Below are positions 25,651-35,541 of a stretch of 64,000 nt of DNA, in pieces. The position numbers and the translations under genes were made by a program. The stretch is from Chitinophaga eiseniae (lineage in GTDB: Bacteria > Bacteroidota > Bacteroidia > Chitinophagales > Chitinophagaceae). The stretch lies in assembly GCF_012641265.1 (NCBI RefSeq), contig NZ_JABAHZ010000001.1, positions 1,869,446-1,933,445 on the forward strand. Reading direction: 5' to 3'. The stretch's first letter is position 1, and each line of letters begins with the position of its first letter. The notes beneath the pieces are model-generated. The model searched no databases. It was not told the origin of the DNA and was given only the letters and a program-made list of their open reading frames with translations.

Positions 25651-27969
25651 TTACCTTCTTTTACGCCTGATCAGTATTCCAGCTCCAAGCGCCAGCAGCA
25701 TTCCCGGTAATACCCATAACAAAAATATCTTCTGTATTTCCAGTCCTTTTTGTGTGATAAGAACTTTGTTGTCCTTGCCTTCTAAACGTGTAATATCCAG
25801 CGGGAATTCGCCATAGTTTAGCCAGCTGAAAAGCGATGTACTGAAAAGGAAATTGGATGTTTTCAGATCGGTACGCACCGCCGACAATTCATTATTGGAA
25901 AGGAAGTCTGCATCTCCGGCAACGATAATGCGCTGTTCTTTACCATTTACTTTCCTGGTAAGACTCAGTGCCAGCGGCACTGACCTCCGTTCATCGCCGG
26001 CAGCCACAGAAAATAAGATTCTGCCGGAGTCGGATGTCAGTATACCTTTTTTAATCCAGCTCTGGCTGGCATCAGATACCAATAGCGGCTTTACCGTAAA
26101 GGCACTGTTGCTGTCGGCGTCAAGTCCAACGGCACCAGGCATAGATATACGCAAACTGTCGTCAGCAGCATTTGCCATCACCTTGGCAAGAGCAGCAGCA
26201 GTAACCGTGGCATATGGCAGTGCCAGGTCTGGCGCCAGTTCCTTACTCGGTTGTGCAATGATACCATCCATCAGCCGTACACCCAGGCTTTGCAGTAAGG
26301 GATTGAGCATGGCCTGCTTTCCTGGTTCACCTGCAATCAGCAGGTTTCCTCCCCTGTCGATATACTGCCTGAGTTTTGCTAATACCGCTTCATTGAAAGG
26401 CTCTCTTGGATCAGCTATTACCAGGGTGGTGATATCCGCCGGAATATCGGAGGTTTGCAGGCAAATGGAGTCTACATCGAATCCCTGGTTGATAAGTGCA
26501 CGTCTGAATATTGGATTCTTGTTCAGCTTCTTATAATCCCGTTCTCCCGAGTTATAGATATTGCGTTCGAATTCTCCGCTCAGGTAGGCTATTTTCGGCA
26601 TTTTATCCTGCTGCAAACGTTTAAAGGCTGCGCCTATTTCTGATTCCCCAGGCATCATCATCATGTCATTGAAAATGCGGAGAAACGCGGATTTACCTTT
26701 ATACTTCAGTTGTACAACAAAGCGGTTGAGCTCCGGCTTCAGGTCAATTATCTTCTTTATCTCTTGCGGCGTTTTGAATTGCTTTATATCCAGATTTTGT
26801 GCCTTTACCTTCTGTAAAGCTATCTCGTCCAGACTTTTACCTTTGTAATAGCTGAGATCTCCCTTGCTATCATCAAATGTACTGTCATAATAATTTACAA
26901 AGTGAAAGTTAATATCAGGTTTGAATCTTAAATATTGCTCCCATCCGCGGATATAATTATTCCGATAATGGGGATCGCCCAAAAAGGCAAATCTGTTTAA
27001 CAGGTTGCTGTATACCGTAATTTCCAGCGGACCTTCGTCAAATCCTTTGGTGAGACGCTGCAGATCAGGTGTAAGCGTATTGGATTGTAAAGCCGTTGTA
27101 TCGTGGTAAGCCGTAAGAGCGGGACGTGAACTCACATATCCCAGCACCAGTACCAATGCAAATACAACCACATACCGCATTGCTTTTACCATCACAGGCC
27201 GTGATTCCATCCCGCTTTTCAGTTTAATATAACTGAAGGATAGGAACATACCGATCACCAGAACGAAATAGATAATATCGGTAGAAGAGATCAGTCCACC
27301 CAGCATATTGCGGGTACGCCCTGCCAGCGAGAGGAAATAGGTCAGGTCTCTGACAAAATCAATATCCTGCCAAAGGGAACCAACATAACTCAGTGCAGCA
27401 ATTGCAACAAAAGTACAAACGGCTGCCACCACCTGGTAAGTGGTGAGGCAGGACATAAAGAGACCAATGGCCGCATAAGTGCAAAGCAACAGGTAAAAGC
27501 CCAATGTGGCAGACAACAGTAACCCAACGTCCACTGATTGAATATTGGAGGCGCCTATCACCATAAAAATACCAACAATGGCTACCATCAACAGACTATA
27601 TATCAGCATGGCCACATACTTACCCAGTACAATATGCCAGACCTTTACCGGTGAAGAATACAGCAGGCGAATAGTACCACTGCTGGTTTCCCGGCTGATA
27701 AGCCCCATGGTCAGTAGTGGAATATAGAGATAAAGCTTCTCCATAACGGTATCAAACAAGGTATACCGGTCCAGAAATATTTTCCGGGTAAGGTCCTTCA
27801 GATACTCCATAGACGGGCCACCGGATTCCTGGTAACCGAGGTGGTTCTGCAAAAGTCCCGTATAGGTCAGTCCACACTGCACCAGGAACGCGATCATCAG
27901 GAACCAGACTATCGGCGAATAGAACAGCGTACGCAGTTCGGTCTTTGCAATTTTGAAAGTCGTTTTCAT
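25651..27969 (-). CDS. Fused ABC permease / GldG-like protein
   Basis: This 772-aa membrane protein fuses two parts known separately in the Gld system. Residues 1-245 form an ABC-2 type permease with six or so membrane segments (KTELRTLFYSPIVWFLMIAF start; SRETSSGTIRLLYSSPVKVW loop), as in GldF. A further segment near 265-285 leads into a large GldG-like soluble domain (ABC-type auxiliary region; VIADPREPFNEAVLAKLRQYIDRGGNLLIAGEPG), closed by a C-terminal membrane helix and IRRKRR. The ATPase gene lies directly upstream with an 18-nt gap. What it transports is unknown. It is co-oriented with SusC/SusD 2, with no terminator between them. Confidence 0.88.
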   Translation of the reverse strand: MKTTFKIAKTELRTLFYSPIVWFLMIAFLVQCGLTYTGLLQNHLGYQESGGPSMEYLKDLTRKIFLDRYTLFDTVMEKLYLYIPLLTMGLISRETSSGTIRLLYSSPVKVWHIVLGKYVAMLIYSLLMVAIVGIFMVIGASNIQSVDVGLLLSATLGFYLLLCTYAAIGLFMSCLTTYQVVAAVCTFVAIAALSYVGSLWQDIDFVRDLTYFLSLAGRTRNMLGGLISSTDIIYFVLVIGMFLSFSYIKLKSGMESRPVMVKAMRYVVVFALVLVLGYVSSRPALTAYHDTTALQSNTLTPDLQRLTKGFDEGPLEITVYSNLLNRFAFLGDPHYRNNYIRGWEQYLRFKPDINFHFVNYYDSTFDDSKGDLSYYKGKSLDEIALQKVKAQNLDIKQFKTPQEIKKIIDLKPELNRFVVQLKYKGKSAFLRIFNDMMMMPGESEIGAAFKRLQQDKMPKIAYLSGEFERNIYNSGERDYKKLNKNPIFRRALINQGFDVDSICLQTSDIPADITTLVIADPREPFNEAVLAKLRQYIDRGGNLLIAGEPGKQAMLNPLLQSLGVRLMDGIIAQPSKELAPDLALPYATVTAAALAKVMANAADDSLRISMPGAVGLDADSNSAFTVKPLLVSDASQSWIKKGILTSDSGRILFSVAAGDERRSVPLALSLTRKVNGKEQRIIVAGDADFLSNNELSAVRTDLKTSNFLFSTSLFSWLNYGEFPLDITRLEGKDNKVLITQKGLEIQKIFLLWVLPGMLLALGAGILIRRKRR

Positions 27970-27987
27970 TTATTACTGGAGGGAAAA

Positions 27988-28917
27988 TTAAGATTGAAAT
28001 GATTTAATGGACAATTGTTTGAAGATGGTATCCAAAGCCGTTTTATCGAAGGTGATCTCACGCAGGCGCCAGCCGTTATGGACTGCTGCTGTGGTCAGCC
28101 TTTCTGCAATTCCCTGGTCGGTATTGAAATGTATCCTCATCTGCTTTTCTGTAAGAAACTCCACTCCTGTAACACCTGCCAGCTGCAGGAACGCAGCCTC
28201 CGCCGGCGGATTTTCCAGGTGCATCACCACGCTGCGTGGCTCTACGTAATTATTAAAAGCGTCCATAGTGTCTGCAAAAACAATCCTTCCGCTCTCAATC
28301 ATCCTGATATCTTTACAAAGCAACTGTACCTCTGTGAGGATATGTGAAGAAAAGATCACCAGGCAATCCTTCGCTATTTCTTTGATCAGCGCCCTTACCT
28401 CGATGATCTGATTAGGATCAAGTCCATTTGTTGGTTCATCGAGCACCACCAGGCGCGGGCTATGGATGATAGCCTGGGCAATACCCACGCGCTGCCGGTA
28501 ACCACCGGAGAGATTGCGTAACAGCCGTTTACTGAAATGGGCAATACTGCAACGTTCCTTCACGGCCTCCACAGCACTCCGCACTTTGTCCTTCGGCATT
28601 TGCCGCAGGTTGGCACAGTACGTCAGGTACTCGTCTACCGTCAGTTCAAGGTGCAGCGGCGCCTGTTGCGGCAGGAAGCCCACTTCCTTTTTGGCCAGTT
28701 GCGGCTGCTCCCTCATGCTGAATCCATTGATATATACCTGGCCTTCCGTTTGGTTCAGCGTTCCACAAAGGATATTCATGGTGGTGGACTTCCCCGCGCC
28801 GTTGGAGCCCAACAGTCCTACTATACCCGTTTGATTGAACTCCATGTTGATATCACGGATCGCCCAGGTGGTGGAATACTTATGAGAGAGATGCTCAATT
28901 TTTACGATGCTGTTCAT
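27988..28917 (-). CDS. ABC transporter ATPase, GldA-like
   Basis: This 309-aa ATPase has Walker A LGSNGAGKST (about residues 35-44), a Q-loop GFLPQQAPL, signature LSGGYRQRVGIAQA, Walker B LVVLDEPTNGLDP and the H-loop FSSHILTEV. The C-terminal domain beyond about residue 220 matches the export-type ABC-2 ATPases, including gliding protein GldA. It pairs with the fused permease just downstream (18-nt gap). SusD 2 ends 28 nt upstream of its start codon, so it is probably transcribed with SusCD 2, an uncommon arrangement. Confidence 0.93.
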   Translation of the reverse strand: MNSIVKIEHLSHKYSTTWAIRDINMEFNQTGIVGLLGSNGAGKSTTMNILCGTLNQTEGQVYINGFSMREQPQLAKKEVGFLPQQAPLHLELTVDEYLTYCANLRQMPKDKVRSAVEAVKERCSIAHFSKRLLRNLSGGYRQRVGIAQAIIHSPRLVVLDEPTNGLDPNQIIEVRALIKEIAKDCLVIFSSHILTEVQLLCKDIRMIESGRIVFADTMDAFNNYVEPRSVVMHLENPPAEAAFLQLAGVTGVEFLTEKQMRIHFNTDQGIAERLTTAAVHNGWRLREITFDKTALDTIFKQLSIKSFQS

Positions 28918-28944
28918 TTTATTTTTTGCTATTGATACTGTTAC

Positions 28945-30420
28945 TTATGGGTTATTGGGCATGTCCTGATTGTACTGCAGGAAATTATACGGCAGCTGCA
29001 TCACCAGGCGGTCCGGCTGGCGAAGGGTATATGCCACGGTGCTGCCATCCTTATTATACAGTGTATGCGTAAATGTTATTCCGGAAAAAAGTGGGTCTAC
29101 AGAAAGACGACGCATATCGAACCAGCGGTAACCTTCCATCGCAAATTCCCGGATACGTTCTTCGATAATGAATTTGACCAGTGCTACGCGATCACCTGCC
29201 ACAGCGGCGGGTACCGGTGCATCCGCAGTCGGCATACGGTGAACACGCAATATCTCCACATCCGCTACAGCGCCTGTCAGATCGTTGAGCCTCGCTTTAC
29301 ATTCTGCACGCAGCAGGTATAATTCCGATAACTCCAGACCATACCTCGAGTATTGAATGCCATACTTTCTCAGGCGCCCTCCGGCATTAAGTGATCCATC
29401 AGGGTTTTTGTTGGTGTACAGCTGCAAACGGAGGTCGGAGGTATCAAAGAGCGCTGCTGTTTGTGGCGTCAGCACCAGCCCGTTATTCCCATACATGTTG
29501 CCATTATAGCCACCGTTATAGTATACTTTGAAGAGCACGGATTCCGTGAGGTCAGTAAAATTATTACCAGGTCCATTGGCAGGACCAGTGTTTCTGTTGA
29601 TAGGCAGGAAAGCGCCGCCGGTTCCCAACGTCTGGTTATAATCGTACAATTTCGCGCCGCCGGTTCCCAAATCATTGAAGGCTGCATTCAGCAATGGCAG
29701 GGCATCACTATAACGCCCCATAAACAAATAGACTTTACCTAATAAGCCTTCTGCTGCGGCTTTGGACATACGGGTACGAATAGCAGGATTTACAGGCAGA
29801 TCAGGTATAGATTCCGTGAAATCTTTGATGATGAAGTCGTACATTTCCTGTACAGTACCTCTCTTAAAAACAGTGGCTGATACATCCGCCTGTGTGATGA
29901 TGGGAAAACCCGGATCGGAGGCAGCGGTAGCAGCCAGGTATGGTTTTGCGTAAATGTTGATGAGTTGAAAATTGCACCAGGCGCGGGTAGCCCTGGCCTC
30001 CGCACGAATACTTCTTTTTTGCGCATCCGTTCCATCCGTGGAATTCATCACCTCATTGATAATTTTATTCAGCTGATACTGATTGCTGCTAAGACTCTGA
30101 AGTAGCAATGGCGGTCGCTGGTACGCATCATTCGGATAATAAACGATATCCTGCCACTGGAAAAGCCGCGTCATATGCTGCGAAACGGTACTAAACAGGC
30201 CATCTTCTGCAGCCAGGTCATCTCCCATCAATACCTCTTCCTGCCAGCCTCCCCCGCCGCGTGCCATATACAAATACGGGCTATTCATCAGTTTGTCATA
30301 ATCAGCTGTAGCAGATGCCACCTGAGAGCCCAGTGGCACCACCTCCAGGAAACTTTTACTGCAAGCCGTAAAAGTCAGTGGAGTAATTATAAAGATCAGG
30401 CGATATAATAATTTATTCAT
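28945..30420 (-). CDS. SusD/RagB-family lipoprotein (second locus)
   Basis: This 491-aa SusD-like protein is lipidated (FTACSKSFLE). SusD hallmarks are visible: SFLEVVPLGSQVA near the N-terminus, RAEARATRAWCNFQLINIYAKPY in the helical core, and EERIREFAMEGYRWFDMRRLS near the C-terminus. It belongs to the shorter RagB-like branch and lacks the glycine repeat of the first locus. SusC 2 ends 24 nt upstream, and an ABC transporter ATPase follows after 27 nt. The nutrient is unknown; the RagB-like branch includes peptide binders, so peptide capture is possible. Confidence 0.94.
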   Translation of the reverse strand: MNKLLYRLIFIITPLTFTACSKSFLEVVPLGSQVASATADYDKLMNSPYLYMARGGGGWQEEVLMGDDLAAEDGLFSTVSQHMTRLFQWQDIVYYPNDAYQRPPLLLQSLSSNQYQLNKIINEVMNSTDGTDAQKRSIRAEARATRAWCNFQLINIYAKPYLAATAASDPGFPIITQADVSATVFKRGTVQEMYDFIIKDFTESIPDLPVNPAIRTRMSKAAAEGLLGKVYLFMGRYSDALPLLNAAFNDLGTGGAKLYDYNQTLGTGGAFLPINRNTGPANGPGNNFTDLTESVLFKVYYNGGYNGNMYGNNGLVLTPQTAALFDTSDLRLQLYTNKNPDGSLNAGGRLRKYGIQYSRYGLELSELYLLRAECKARLNDLTGAVADVEILRVHRMPTADAPVPAAVAGDRVALVKFIIEERIREFAMEGYRWFDMRRLSVDPLFSGITFTHTLYNKDGSTVAYTLRQPDRLVMQLPYNFLQYNQDMPNNP

Positions 30421-30444
30421 TATGCTAGGTGGTTTATGATTGAA

Positions 30445-33400
30445 TTATAGCGTAACCCTTAATCCCAGGCCATAACTGTGTTTAGACGTTGGGTAAAAAT
30501 AGGTCCCGACACTTGGGTCGGCATTGTATTCCGGATCAATACCGTAATGATTCGCCTTCCATACCATGAAGTTGCTGGCCTGTATAAATACGCTGGCGCG
30601 TTGCAGATTCAAATGTTTAAGCAAATCCGGTTGAAGGTCATACGTCAGGGAAATATCACGGAGTTTGATGTAAGATGCGCTAACTACGTTAATGTCGGCA
30701 TAGTTATAATAATCCATGTTTCTCCTGGTATAATCCACTGCTACGCTGGGTACATAGGAAGGCACATTGGTAAATGCTTCATCACCAGGTTTCTGCCAGC
30801 GGTCAAGAAAATTTGTCCGGAGATTGCCACCGAAATAAGCGCGGTCAGAGAGTCGGCCAGAGCTTTTGAAACTTACATTCCTGCGCATCACATGGCCCAG
30901 GTTATAAATGAGATTGGCCGACAGAGAAAAACCTTTATAGCTGAAAGTATTGGTAAGACCTCCATTGAATTTAGGCTGCGTAACACCCATATAAACCACG
31001 TCGTCGGCAGTTGCGATGTAGGGATTTTTTGTGACCTTCCCATTTGCCAATTTTATCTGAGGGTCACCCAGGCTGTCGAGTCCCGCATAGCGATAGGCGA
31101 ACAATGGGCTAATGGTATAGCCGGCCACGTAGGAGGCGCCAATTCTGGTATACACCGCCTTGGTCTGTTGCGATTTCACGCCCCAGGATACCAGTTCATT
31201 TTTGTTGTAACTGAATACCCAGCGGGTGGTCCATCTGAAATTTTTGGTCCTGATGTTCTCAGAACCGAGTGTGATTTCAATCCCCTTATTAACGGCCTTT
31301 CCCAGGTTACCAGTGATCTGACTAAATCCGGTAAATGGATTTGCTGGAAGATAACTCAGGAGGTCAACGGTTGTTTTATGATATCCTTCAATGCTACCAT
31401 TGATACGATTATTGAACAGCGCAAAGTCAATTCCTACATTGACGGTTTTAACACTTTCCCAGGAAAGCTTTCTGTTTGCCGGACGATTTACATCCAGGCC
31501 ATCGCCGGCGATGCCACCGCTTTGTACCTGTGCATTGGGATACAGCACATCATATAGCGTTGCCGCCCCTACGTAAGGAGAATTCCCCAGGATACCGTAG
31601 GTGCTTCTCAGCGCCAGCGCATCTACCCATTTTACACCCGACAGGAATGGCTCTTTATCCATTCTCCACTTGCCACCTATGCTCCACACCGGTTTGTTCT
31701 GAGACGATACGTCACTACCGAAAAGGCTGCTCTGGTCTTGCCTCCAGCTCATGTCGAGACTGTATTTCTGATTAAAAGAGTAGCTACCCAAAGCGAAGTA
31801 GGAATTGAACCTTGATACTGTTTTGGCAATCTGGAAGATGCTACCATTCAGATAACCTGTGCCTGTTATAGTACCCTGTATTCCTTTAGACATGGTGAGA
31901 TAGTCCAGCACAGGGTATGTACCCAATGACCGATTATAACCATATATACTAAGACCGGTATTATAGCTATACTGCTCCTGCGCCTCCAGGCCTGCCTGCA
32001 GGGTGAGTGCATCCTTCCCTCCCCTTGGCTGAGCAGTATACACCAGCTGATTACGCACCATCCAGTTATGCTGATCGTTATTGATGGCATTGTAATACCC
32101 ACCCGTCAATGGCAGGTAGTAAACAGGTGTGGATGCAGCGGTAGGCGCCACCGTCAGGCTCAACATCGTTTTGCGCATATTGAGGCTTTTATTATCGCTA
32201 TAAATATCGTAGGTACCAGGAGTTTTCTGATAGCCATAAACGCCTTCAAAACGCAGCCCTTTCCACAATTGTACCCCCACCCTTCCGTTTACATTCATCG
32301 TGAGGTTGGTGCGTTTATTATGCTGATAGTTGAGTTCATCCAGTGGATAATAATCGAGATTAATACGGCTGCGCGTCTGGTAATCCTGACGCAGGGAATC
32401 GCCATAGCCGGTCATATAAGGCATGTTAATGCTTCGGCCATTTGCATCCCGCAGTTGCTGATATGGTAGCACATCACTGCCAATACTCATGATACCGTCA
32501 CTGGTGTACACTGCATCGTTCAGCGACGTGTTCAGTGTAATGCTCACTCTTTTGCCGGGGTTGAATTGTTGCGTCAGATTGAGTTTATAGGTATTATCCT
32601 GCTCGCCGGTATGAATGCCCTGCATATTTGCATAACCTAAAGACAGGTAGTAGGAATAAATGTTGTTGCCTCCGGAAACAGAAAGCGTATGGCTATGAGT
32701 GATGGCGGGCTGATAAAAAAGATTGGCCATCTGTGACCTGCCATCAATACTGGCCAGGCTATCGAGGCTCTTATTGGCTTGTTCCTCGGAAATCAGTCCA
32801 CGATACTTATTATAAAGAATAACATCATGGGGAGCTACATAACCTGTGGAAACACTGGCCCATGGATAGCGTACCGGATCGAATAACTGGCGGGCAACCT
32901 GAATATACTGCTGGCTGTTGAGCATTGGATCATGTGCCCACTCCGGTCTGCTTTGAACGGTAACAGAGCCAGCATAGTCTATATTCATGCGCTGATTCTT
33001 TTTACCCTGGCGTGTTGTCACAACTACCACTCCATTTGCGGCACGTGCTCCATAGATAGCAGCTGCCGCTGCATCCTTGAGTATGGTGATATCTTCAATA
33101 TCATCCGGGTTCACCGCACTGAAATCCGTAGACACCAATCCATTAATAACATATAGTGGTTCCCCGTCGAGCAACACACTACTATTACCGCGTATCAGGC
33201 TTCTTCTCGTCACTACGCCATTAGCATTTGACCTGGACCCCATATTATTAAGGCCCGACTTAACAGTGAGCCCCGCTACCTGTCCATCCAGCCGGCCAAT
33301 CACATCGGTTACATCCCGGGCACCTACACGGCGCTTTACTATATCCATATCCGGCTTGGCAAACGAGCCGGTAGCCCTTTCTTTGCTCAGCTGCTGATAG

Positions 33401-34083
33401 CCGGTATTGTACACCGATACAGCCGACAGTTGGGATACCTGCTGTTTCAGTATCACTTTCATCTGTTCACCAAATTTCGCGGGAAGCAGCAATATTTGAT
33501 AGTTGATACTCCTGAATATAAGTGTATCACCCTTCTCAGCAGGATATACAAAATATCCGTTTTCATTTGTTGGTACTGCACGATGGTCGCGCTTTGTCAT
33601 GATGGTTATACCAGGCAATGCGTTTCCCTGCTCATCAGTTACCAGGCCATGAACACGTGGTACATCCTGTTGCACCTCGGCCGGGTCAGGAGCAAGAGTA
33701 TGCTTCTTCTCCGCCTTCTTCCTGATAAAAACCGTTTTACCCTGGATGACAAATTCAAGGGGTAACCCTTCCAGCATCACTCCCAATGCCTTTTCCAGGG
33801 GCACCTCCTTCAGCTGTACCGAAATGGGGCCTATTCCAGCCAATGCTTCGTTGGAATAAAAAAACTTGTAACCCGTCTGCGCTGAAATGTCGGAGAACAA
33901 TTTTGCAGGCAATGCTTTTCCGGAATAGCTGACTTGCTGCGCCTGCGCTGCGACGCCGACAAGTAGTAATAAAGCCAGTAGTAGCGTTGTGCTGACTTTA
34001 ACGAATAGTTGGTTCTTGATTTTTTCACGCTTCTTTTGCCGCAGATGCGGGAAAATAGGGATAGTGTAACCCTTCATTTGCAT
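30445..34083 (-). CDS. SusC/RagA TonB-dependent transporter with STN domain (second locus)
   Basis: This 1212-aa protein has a signal region (KVSTTLLLALLLLVGVAAQAQ), an STN domain (about 50-120, VSYSGKALPAKLFSDISAQTGY), a CarboxypepD_reg-like domain (VHGLVTDEQGNALPGITI), a plug with LKDAAAAAIYGARAANGVVVVTT, and a barrel ending in YGLGLRVTL with a C-terminal aromatic/hydrophobic pattern. It is divergent from the first SusC of the window. Its STN domain is expected to signal through FecR at 34259-35440. The 175-nt spacer to FecR may hold the SusC promoter. Confidence 0.96.
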   Translation of the reverse strand: MQMKGYTIPIFPHLRQKKREKIKNQLFVKVSTTLLLALLLLVGVAAQAQQVSYSGKALPAKLFSDISAQTGYKFFYSNEALAGIGPISVQLKEVPLEKALGVMLEGLPLEFVIQGKTVFIRKKAEKKHTLAPDPAEVQQDVPRVHGLVTDEQGNALPGITIMTKRDHRAVPTNENGYFVYPAEKGDTLIFRSINYQILLLPAKFGEQMKVILKQQVSQLSAVSVYNTGYQQLSKERATGSFAKPDMDIVKRRVGARDVTDVIGRLDGQVAGLTVKSGLNNMGSRSNANGVVTRRSLIRGNSSVLLDGEPLYVINGLVSTDFSAVNPDDIEDITILKDAAAAAIYGARAANGVVVVTTRQGKKNQRMNIDYAGSVTVQSRPEWAHDPMLNSQQYIQVARQLFDPVRYPWASVSTGYVAPHDVILYNKYRGLISEEQANKSLDSLASIDGRSQMANLFYQPAITHSHTLSVSGGNNIYSYYLSLGYANMQGIHTGEQDNTYKLNLTQQFNPGKRVSITLNTSLNDAVYTSDGIMSIGSDVLPYQQLRDANGRSINMPYMTGYGDSLRQDYQTRSRINLDYYPLDELNYQHNKRTNLTMNVNGRVGVQLWKGLRFEGVYGYQKTPGTYDIYSDNKSLNMRKTMLSLTVAPTAASTPVYYLPLTGGYYNAINNDQHNWMVRNQLVYTAQPRGGKDALTLQAGLEAQEQYSYNTGLSIYGYNRSLGTYPVLDYLTMSKGIQGTITGTGYLNGSIFQIAKTVSRFNSYFALGSYSFNQKYSLDMSWRQDQSSLFGSDVSSQNKPVWSIGGKWRMDKEPFLSGVKWVDALALRSTYGILGNSPYVGAATLYDVLYPNAQVQSGGIAGDGLDVNRPANRKLSWESVKTVNVGIDFALFNNRINGSIEGYHKTTVDLLSYLPANPFTGFSQITGNLGKAVNKGIEITLGSENIRTKNFRWTTRWVFSYNKNELVSWGVKSQQTKAVYTRIGASYVAGYTISPLFAYRYAGLDSLGDPQIKLANGKVTKNPYIATADDVVYMGVTQPKFNGGLTNTFSYKGFSLSANLIYNLGHVMRRNVSFKSSGRLSDRAYFGGNLRTNFLDRWQKPGDEAFTNVPSYVPSVAVDYTRRNMDYYNYADINVVSASYIKLRDISLTYDLQPDLLKHLNLQRASVFIQASNFMVWKANHYGIDPEYNADPSVGTYFYPTSKHSYGLGLRVTL

Positions 34084-34258
34084 ACTTTTGCGAATTTGAG
34101 TTTAATAAATAAGCAGCGGGCAAGGCTGTTCAAGTTAAACGTGGCAAAAAGCCGCCGGCAGGACGCCAATCGCTGGCACCCGGTTTCTTCATTTTGTCCA
34201 CAAAACTTGTATCAGGAAATTCCCCTGCTTTTAGATTTTGGTTTGTTTATAGCACTTA

Positions 34259-35440
34259 TTATGGTTGTATGATAAGCTTATTTCCATTCTCTAAAGTATA
34301 ATGTAACTCACTGGAACCCAGCCCCAGCAGCACCTGCGAGAGCGTGAGCGATCTTTCTATTTCTCCGCTGAAAGTGGTTTGAGGCACAGCACCCCGGAAT
34401 TCCACGGCTATATTATACCAGCGTGCCAATTGGCGCATCACTGTTTTAATATCAGCATTTTCAAACCGGAACAGGCCATTTTTCCAGGCCATCACTGTCT
34501 TAATATTAGCAGTGGATATAGTGGCACTTCCGTCTGGCATGATTGACGCCGTTTTGCCTGGCGCCAGTAATGTATTTTCCCGTTGCGTTTGTACGCTTAT
34601 TACCCCCGATATCAATGTAGCACTAAGTTGCTTTTCATCCGGATATGCATTTACGTTAAAGGAAGTGCCGAGCACCTGTATTGCAGTGTTGTTTACCCTT
34701 ACTATAAAGGGCTGACTTGCGTTGGCGGCCACTTCAAAATATGCTTCACCCGTTACATCCACGCTTCTTTCTTTTCCGGTAAATGCGGTTGGATAGCGGA
34801 TCGAACTGGCGGCATTCAACCAAACTTTTGTACCATCTGCCAGTACCAGCTGGAACTGCCCCTGCCTTGGCGTGCTCAATCGATTATAACTAATACCTGT
34901 TTCCGTTCCATTTGCTTCATATTGCAAACTACCATTGAGCTGGTGTACTGCCGCCACTCCCTGCCGTATCACCTGGTTACCAGCGCTGTCCAGCGTTATT
35001 GTTGATCCATCAGCAAGCGTCAATACTGCTTTGGAGGAACCGGGCTGAATATCGGAAAGCTTCGCAAGTGTATGCCCTACAGGCTTATCTCTGTGATCCA
35101 TCAAGTAATAGGTGCCCATAGCCAACATCCCAACGAATATGGCTGCTGCCCATCCCCACCGACGTATAAAACGGGTACGTTGCGTAGCAGGCGCCATTTC
35201 GCGTACGATACCAACTGATTGCCTGTCGGCAGACAGTATCAATGCCAGCTCCCCCGCAATAAATTCGGAGCTCAGATTTTCAGCATAGCCTGCCTCTTCA
35301 TTCATCCATGGATTCAACAAATCCTCCCAGTTGTGCTCATTTCCTTCGCCGGCAAAGCTGAACAGTTCCCCCTCTTCCGAAGCGGAGAGTTGGCCGGACT
35401 TATATTGTTCCAGTAAATAGCTAAGACGGGATACATCCAT
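34259..35440 (-). CDS. FecR-family anti-sigma factor (second locus)
   Basis: This 393-aa protein has an N-terminal helical anti-sigma region (SYLLEQYKSGQLSASEEGELF), one membrane segment (about 95-113, WGWAAAIFVGMLAMGTYYLM), a periplasmic FecR domain (STPRQGQFQLVLADGTKVWLNAASSIRYP) and a DUF4974 tail (FENADIKTVMRQLARWYNIAVEF). It should control the sigma factor encoded about 100 nt upstream and be relieved by the STN domain of SusC 2. Confidence 0.94.
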   Translation of the reverse strand: MDVSRLSYLLEQYKSGQLSASEEGELFSFAGEGNEHNWEDLLNPWMNEEAGYAENLSSEFIAGELALILSADRQSVGIVREMAPATQRTRFIRRWGWAAAIFVGMLAMGTYYLMDHRDKPVGHTLAKLSDIQPGSSKAVLTLADGSTITLDSAGNQVIRQGVAAVHQLNGSLQYEANGTETGISYNRLSTPRQGQFQLVLADGTKVWLNAASSIRYPTAFTGKERSVDVTGEAYFEVAANASQPFIVRVNNTAIQVLGTSFNVNAYPDEKQLSATLISGVISVQTQRENTLLAPGKTASIMPDGSATISTANIKTVMAWKNGLFRFENADIKTVMRQLARWYNIAVEFRGAVPQTTFSGEIERSLTLSQVLLGLGSSELHYTLENGNKLIIQP

Positions 35441-35541
35441 AATTTAGTATTCAATAATTAAAGTGGCGTGGGGAAAGCAAACGTACTAATCTTTTCAAAA
35501 ATATTTTTTCCGTCTGTAAACCGGGATGGTATGAGATGCAG

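Noticed and set aside
25853..26536. 227-residue plus-strand frame opposite the GldG-like domain
   Set aside because: Shadow of the minus-strand gene; no motif or start context.
30478..31557. 359-residue plus-strand frame opposite SusC 2
   Set aside because: Lies wholly within a well-supported transporter gene and shows no family resemblance.
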